Origin: Flavobacteriaceae bacterium
Lineage (GTDB): Bacteria; Bacteroidota; Bacteroidia; Flavobacteriales; Flavobacteriaceae
NCBI GenBank assembly: GCA_018623955.1
Contig: JAAZUX010000023.1
Span: 1-8,640, forward strand
Length of the DNA stretch: 8,640 nucleotides
Direction of reading: 5' to 3'
Shown here: positions 6,470 to 8,640 of the stretch, in pieces
How positions within the stretch are numbered: position 1 is the first letter of the stretch
Layout of the letters: the number at the start of each line of letters is the position of its first letter
Notes under the pieces: generated by a model
Database searches by the model: none
The model's input: the letters and a program-made list of their open reading frames with translations, nothing else
Told to the model about the DNA's origin: nothing
Program-made: the position numbers and the translations under genes

Positions 6470-7186
6470 ATGGGAAGAGCCTTTGAATTCCGAAAAGCCA
6501 GAAAAATGAAAAGATGGTCGGCCATGGCCAAAACCTTTACCCGCATCGGTAAAGATATTGTTATGGCAGTCAAAGATGGGGGACCGGATCCTGATAACAA
6601 TTCTCGACTTCGAGCGGTCATACAAAATGCCAAGGCCGCCAATATGCCCAAGGACAACGTCGAACGCGCCATCAAAAAAGCATCGGATAAAAACACCGAA
6701 AACTACAAAGAAGTCTTGTTTGAAGGCTATGCGCCACATGGGATCGCCATATTGGTCGAAACTGCAACCGACAACAACAACCGTACAGTTGCCAACGTCA
6801 GGAGTTATTTTAACAAATTCAATGGCAACCTAGGCACCTCAGGCTCCGTGGAGTTTATGTTTGACCGAAGTTGCAATTTTAGAATCCCGGCTGAAGGTGT
6901 GGATGTTGAAGAATTGGAATTGGAATTCATCGACTTTGGAGTGGAAGAAGTCTTTGAAGATGAAGATGGGATATTGCTCTATGCCCCCTTTGAAAACTTT
7001 GGGGCCATTCAAAAAGAATTGGAAAGTCGATCCATAGAAATACTCTCCTCAGGATTTGATCGCATTCCACAGACCAGCAAACAACTTCTGGCAGACCAGC
7101 AAGAAGAAGTGCTCAAACTGATCGAAAAGATCGAAGAAGACGATGATGTACAAAACGTATATCACGCCATGGACATACAAGAATAA
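6470..7186 (+). CDS. yebC: YebC/PmpR/TACO1 family protein
   Basis: This 238-residue cytoplasmic protein belongs to the YebC family. Members have been described as DNA-binding regulators (PmpR). More recently the family, including mitochondrial TACO1, has been linked to translation. Family signatures are clear: 'PDPDNNSRLRAVIQNAKAAN' (39-58) with MPKDNVERAIKK (59-70), 'EGYAPHGIAILVETATDNNN' (85-104), and 'GNLGTSGSVEFMF' (119-131). The C-terminal 'DDDVQNVYHAMD' (224-235) is also typical. The N-terminus, MGRAFEFRKARKMKRW, differs from the MAGHSKW...RK start of E. coli YebC while keeping the basic character of that region. Residues 145-168 and 212-227 are rich in Glu and Asp. The ATG is the only start that keeps the whole N-terminal domain. 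It has its own likely promoter and converges with the acyltransferase gene. Confidence 0.95.
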   Translation: MGRAFEFRKARKMKRWSAMAKTFTRIGKDIVMAVKDGGPDPDNNSRLRAVIQNAKAANMPKDNVERAIKKASDKNTENYKEVLFEGYAPHGIAILVETATDNNNRTVANVRSYFNKFNGNLGTSGSVEFMFDRSCNFRIPAEGVDVEELELEFIDFGVEEVFEDEDGILLYAPFENFGAIQKELESRSIEILSSGFDRIPQTSKQLLADQQEEVLKLIEKIEEDDDVQNVYHAMDIQE

Positions 7187-7330
7187 TTATTCAAATCAAA
7201 CATTCATAAATATAGTAAGTATTCCGAGCACGGTGAAATTCGACATCAGAAACGATCTAGCCGAGCAGATTGTCATTTGTCAGAAAATAATTGGAAATTA
7301 CAACCAGTCCCCGATCACCCCTGTTCGGCT
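7187..7330 (+). terminator. Convergent spacer after yebC with possible long-loop stem
   Basis: The spacer between yebC and the convergent acyltransferase gene holds no gene I can support. AGCCGAGCAG (7259-7268) can pair with CTGTTCGGCT (7321-7330), giving 10 bp with one G-U pair in + strand RNA and a 52-nt loop; in the opposite RNA there is an A-C mismatch. A second small stem, CTATT/AATAG (7331-7342), follows, then a U-rich stretch to about 7360. CCGAGCA also occurs directly at 7224-7230. None of this is a textbook terminator, but it may mark the yebC 3' end. Confidence 0.22.
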
Positions 7331-7839
7331 CTATTGAAATAGGCTTTCATTTCTTTTAAATCCTTTTCAATATCTCCCGTTGGCTTCAATAGTTTTAAAA
7401 AAGATACTTTTTTTGAGGGGTAGTTAAAGTGTACCAATAAAATGGGCACTTCGGCCTCTAGAGCGATATAGTAAAAGCCTGTTTTCCAGCGATCTACTTT
7501 TTTTCGGGTTCCCTCCGGAGCAATCGCCATTCGAAAAGCATCCTGCTCTTTAAAAATTTGTGCTATGGCTGATACTTTATTTTCATTGGAATTGCGATTG
7601 ATGGGAGTTCCTCCTAAGGCGCGAAAAAACCAACCCGTAAGGGGATTAAATAATTCTTTTTTCCCCACATAGCTTATTTTTTTGTTCAGGACAGCGCGGG
7701 TCAAAACCCCAATGATAAAATCCATGTTTCGGGTATGGGGATAAACAGTTACAATGAATTTTTTCAATTGAGGAAAATCTCCTTCAATCCTCCAGCCCAT
7801 TATACGAAGAAACAGGATCTTAGCCAGCCATGACATCAT
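7315..7839 (-). CDS. Small PlsC-like acyltransferase (1-acylglycerol-3-phosphate acyltransferase family)
   Basis: This 174-residue protein has the motif order of glycerolipid acyltransferases that transfer an acyl chain, typically onto lysophosphatidic acid at the inner membrane. Motif I is H35-xxxx-D40 in 'HTRNMD'. Motif II is 'GGTPINR' (76-82), motif III is 'APEGTR' (107-112) and motif IV is around 'VPILLV' (131-136). It is shorter than E. coli PlsC (245) and has no strong membrane helix, only a hydrophobic N-terminus (about 4-15). Motif I has R37 where Ser, Gln or similar is more usual. The substrate is uncertain: lysophosphatidate is the default, but an ornithine- or glycine-lipid or envelope acceptor is possible. 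Its start overlaps the kdsB stop as ATGA; a second ATG follows at once (7836-7834), so the exact start could be one codon later. It is probably co-translated with kdsB. Confidence 0.88.
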   Translation of the reverse strand: MMSWLAKILFLRIMGWRIEGDFPQLKKFIVTVYPHTRNMDFIIGVLTRAVLNKKISYVGKKELFNPLTGWFFRALGGTPINRNSNENKVSAIAQIFKEQDAFRMAIAPEGTRKKVDRWKTGFYYIALEAEVPILLVHFNYPSKKVSFLKLLKPTGDIEKDLKEMKAYFNRAEQG

Positions 7840-8579
7840 TGTGAATTCAATTGATTTAGATGAGCTTTGGCCCGATCGAGGTCCCGTGGGGTATCGATTT
7901 CAAAATTTAGATTGTGGGTCACCACCATCTTAATTTTTTTCCCGTGTTCGAGATAGCGAATGCATTCGATTTTTTCAGCCGACTCCAAAGGAGTCATCTC
8001 CTGCTCGCTGAATTCGATCAGGGCTTGCTTTCTAAAAGCATAAACCCCAACATGCTTATAATAGGGCGGGGCTTTTTCATGATCCCGATCAAAAGGAATG
8101 GGTGAACGGGAAAAATAAAGTGCAAAGTCATTTAAATCGACAATCACTTTGACCACACTGGGATTTTTGACCTCCTCCGGTTCGAGAAGTGGGGTCATCA
8201 ACGAGGCCAAAGCGATTTCCTTCCGGGGATCATCCTCAAAGACTTCAATCAGCTTTTTTAGGCTGTCACCATCCACAAAAGGCTCGTCGCCCTGGACGTT
8301 GATGACCACATCGGCATCCATTCCCGATACGGCTTCGGCAATGCGGTCGCTGCCACATTGATGATCGTTCCGGGTCATGACAGCTCGCCCTCCGTTGTCA
8401 GAAATTTCCTCAAAGATCACATCGCTGTCCGTAGCCACAACCACTTCGTCAAAAAGACCTGTAGCCACTACATTTTGATAGGTTCTTAAAATAACGGTTC
8501 TATCCCCCAACTGCTGCATTAGCTTACCGGGGAAGCGCGATGAGTCATAACGCGCAGGTATAATCGAAACTATTTTCAT
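7836..8579 (-). CDS. kdsB: CMP-Kdo synthetase (3-deoxy-manno-octulosonate cytidylyltransferase)
   Basis: This 247-residue cytoplasmic enzyme activates Kdo with CTP to CMP-Kdo for the lipopolysaccharide inner core. The nucleotide-binding start is 'IIPARYDSSRFPGK' (6-19). Other family motifs are 'VVATDSD' (47-53), 'CGSDRIAEA' (75-83), 'NVQGDEPF' (94-101), 'YFSRSPIPF' (155-163), 'KHVGVYAFR' (175-183), 'LESAEKIECIRYLEHG' (198-213) and 'IDTPRDL' (228-234). D98 and D229 are the expected Mg-binding acidic residues. Length equals the E. coli enzyme to within a few residues. It is the first gene of a two-gene unit with the acyltransferase, overlapping it by 4 nt, which fits an envelope-building pair. 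Its presence indicates a Kdo-containing outer membrane. Confidence 0.97.
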   Translation of the reverse strand: MKIVSIIPARYDSSRFPGKLMQQLGDRTVILRTYQNVVATGLFDEVVVATDSDVIFEEISDNGGRAVMTRNDHQCGSDRIAEAVSGMDADVVINVQGDEPFVDGDSLKKLIEVFEDDPRKEIALASLMTPLLEPEEVKNPSVVKVIVDLNDFALYFSRSPIPFDRDHEKAPPYYKHVGVYAFRKQALIEFSEQEMTPLESAEKIECIRYLEHGKKIKMVVTHNLNFEIDTPRDLDRAKAHLNQLNSQ

Positions 8580-8584
8580 TTATG

Positions 8585-8617
8585 CAAAGATGAGAAATAT
8601 TGATTTAATAATACCAA
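8585..8617 (-). promoter_or_regulatory. Possible kdsB promoter
   Basis: On the - strand CATCTTTG (8592-8585) matches TAnnTTTG at all but the first base, and a TTG lies at 8617-8615 with a 22-nt spacer. The box ends 5 nt before the kdsB ATG, so the transcript would be nearly leaderless. The upstream flank is cut by the window end, so other promoters cannot be excluded. Confidence 0.25.
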
Positions 8618-8640
8618 GTGTAAACTTCCCCTTTTATATA

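Noticed and set aside
6905..6929. Short GAATTG tandem repeat within yebC
   Set aside because: It encodes an EELELEF stretch in a conserved part of the protein and is explained by amino acid composition.
7143..7337. A + strand open frame of 64 codons running from the end of yebC across the convergent spacer
   Set aside because: Its first part overlaps yebC in another frame and its end is antisense to the acyltransferase. There is no start signal or recognisable motif. A 34-codon part from GTG 7227-7231 onwards has plausible codons, but that is not enough to call a gene.
1..8640. Search for a defence island, biosynthetic cluster, transposon, CRISPR array or tRNA
   Set aside because: Every long reading frame belongs to a known core-metabolism, envelope or translation-related family. 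I saw no regularly spaced repeats, terminal inverted repeats, transposase or tRNA-like cloverleaf.

Overview
The window looks like ordinary chromosomal, housekeeping DNA from a member of the Bacteroidota, most likely a flavobacterium. This rests on several points. Two places carry exact TAnnTTTG (-7) promoter boxes directly before genes, and Shine-Dalgarno sequences are absent or weak. The aminopeptidase is exported, with a Bacteroidota-style 'CDPKWWNIGIRIEDD' segment. YebC lacks the usual GHSKW start. A kdsB gene implies a Kdo-containing Gram-negative outer membrane. Base composition and codon use appear even across the window, and I see no mobile element, CRISPR array, tRNA or rRNA.

Region 1 (1-2692, + strand) is the end of a tightly packed threonine operon: the homoserine dehydrogenase end of thrA (its 5' part lies outside the window), thrB and thrC. 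The genes are separated by 2 nt and then share 1 nt, so they are probably translationally coupled. Together they take aspartate semialdehyde to homoserine, O-phosphohomoserine and threonine. Region 2 (2681-4327, - strand) is a long exported aminopeptidase P-type M24 metallopeptidase that converges on thrC and overlaps it by 12 nt.

Region 3 (4328-7186, + strand) begins with a 176-nt divergent intergenic region holding two exact TAnnTTTG boxes and some TTTTAGG-type repeats. It continues with gcvT (glycine cleavage T protein), a small RmlD-like extended short-chain dehydrogenase/reductase of unknown substrate, and a YebC/TACO1-family gene that probably also has its own promoter. Region 4 (7315-8579, - strand) is a two-gene unit: kdsB, then a small PlsC-like acyltransferase joined to it by an ATGA overlap. 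The last 61 bases hold the likely kdsB promoter.

I found no convincing evidence of an undescribed biological system. The points most worth checking are modest: the mirrored stop codons and hairpin at the thrC/aminopeptidase junction, the roughly 100-residue insert in the aminopeptidase, the uncharacterised reductase behind gcvT, and the repeated motif before gcvT.
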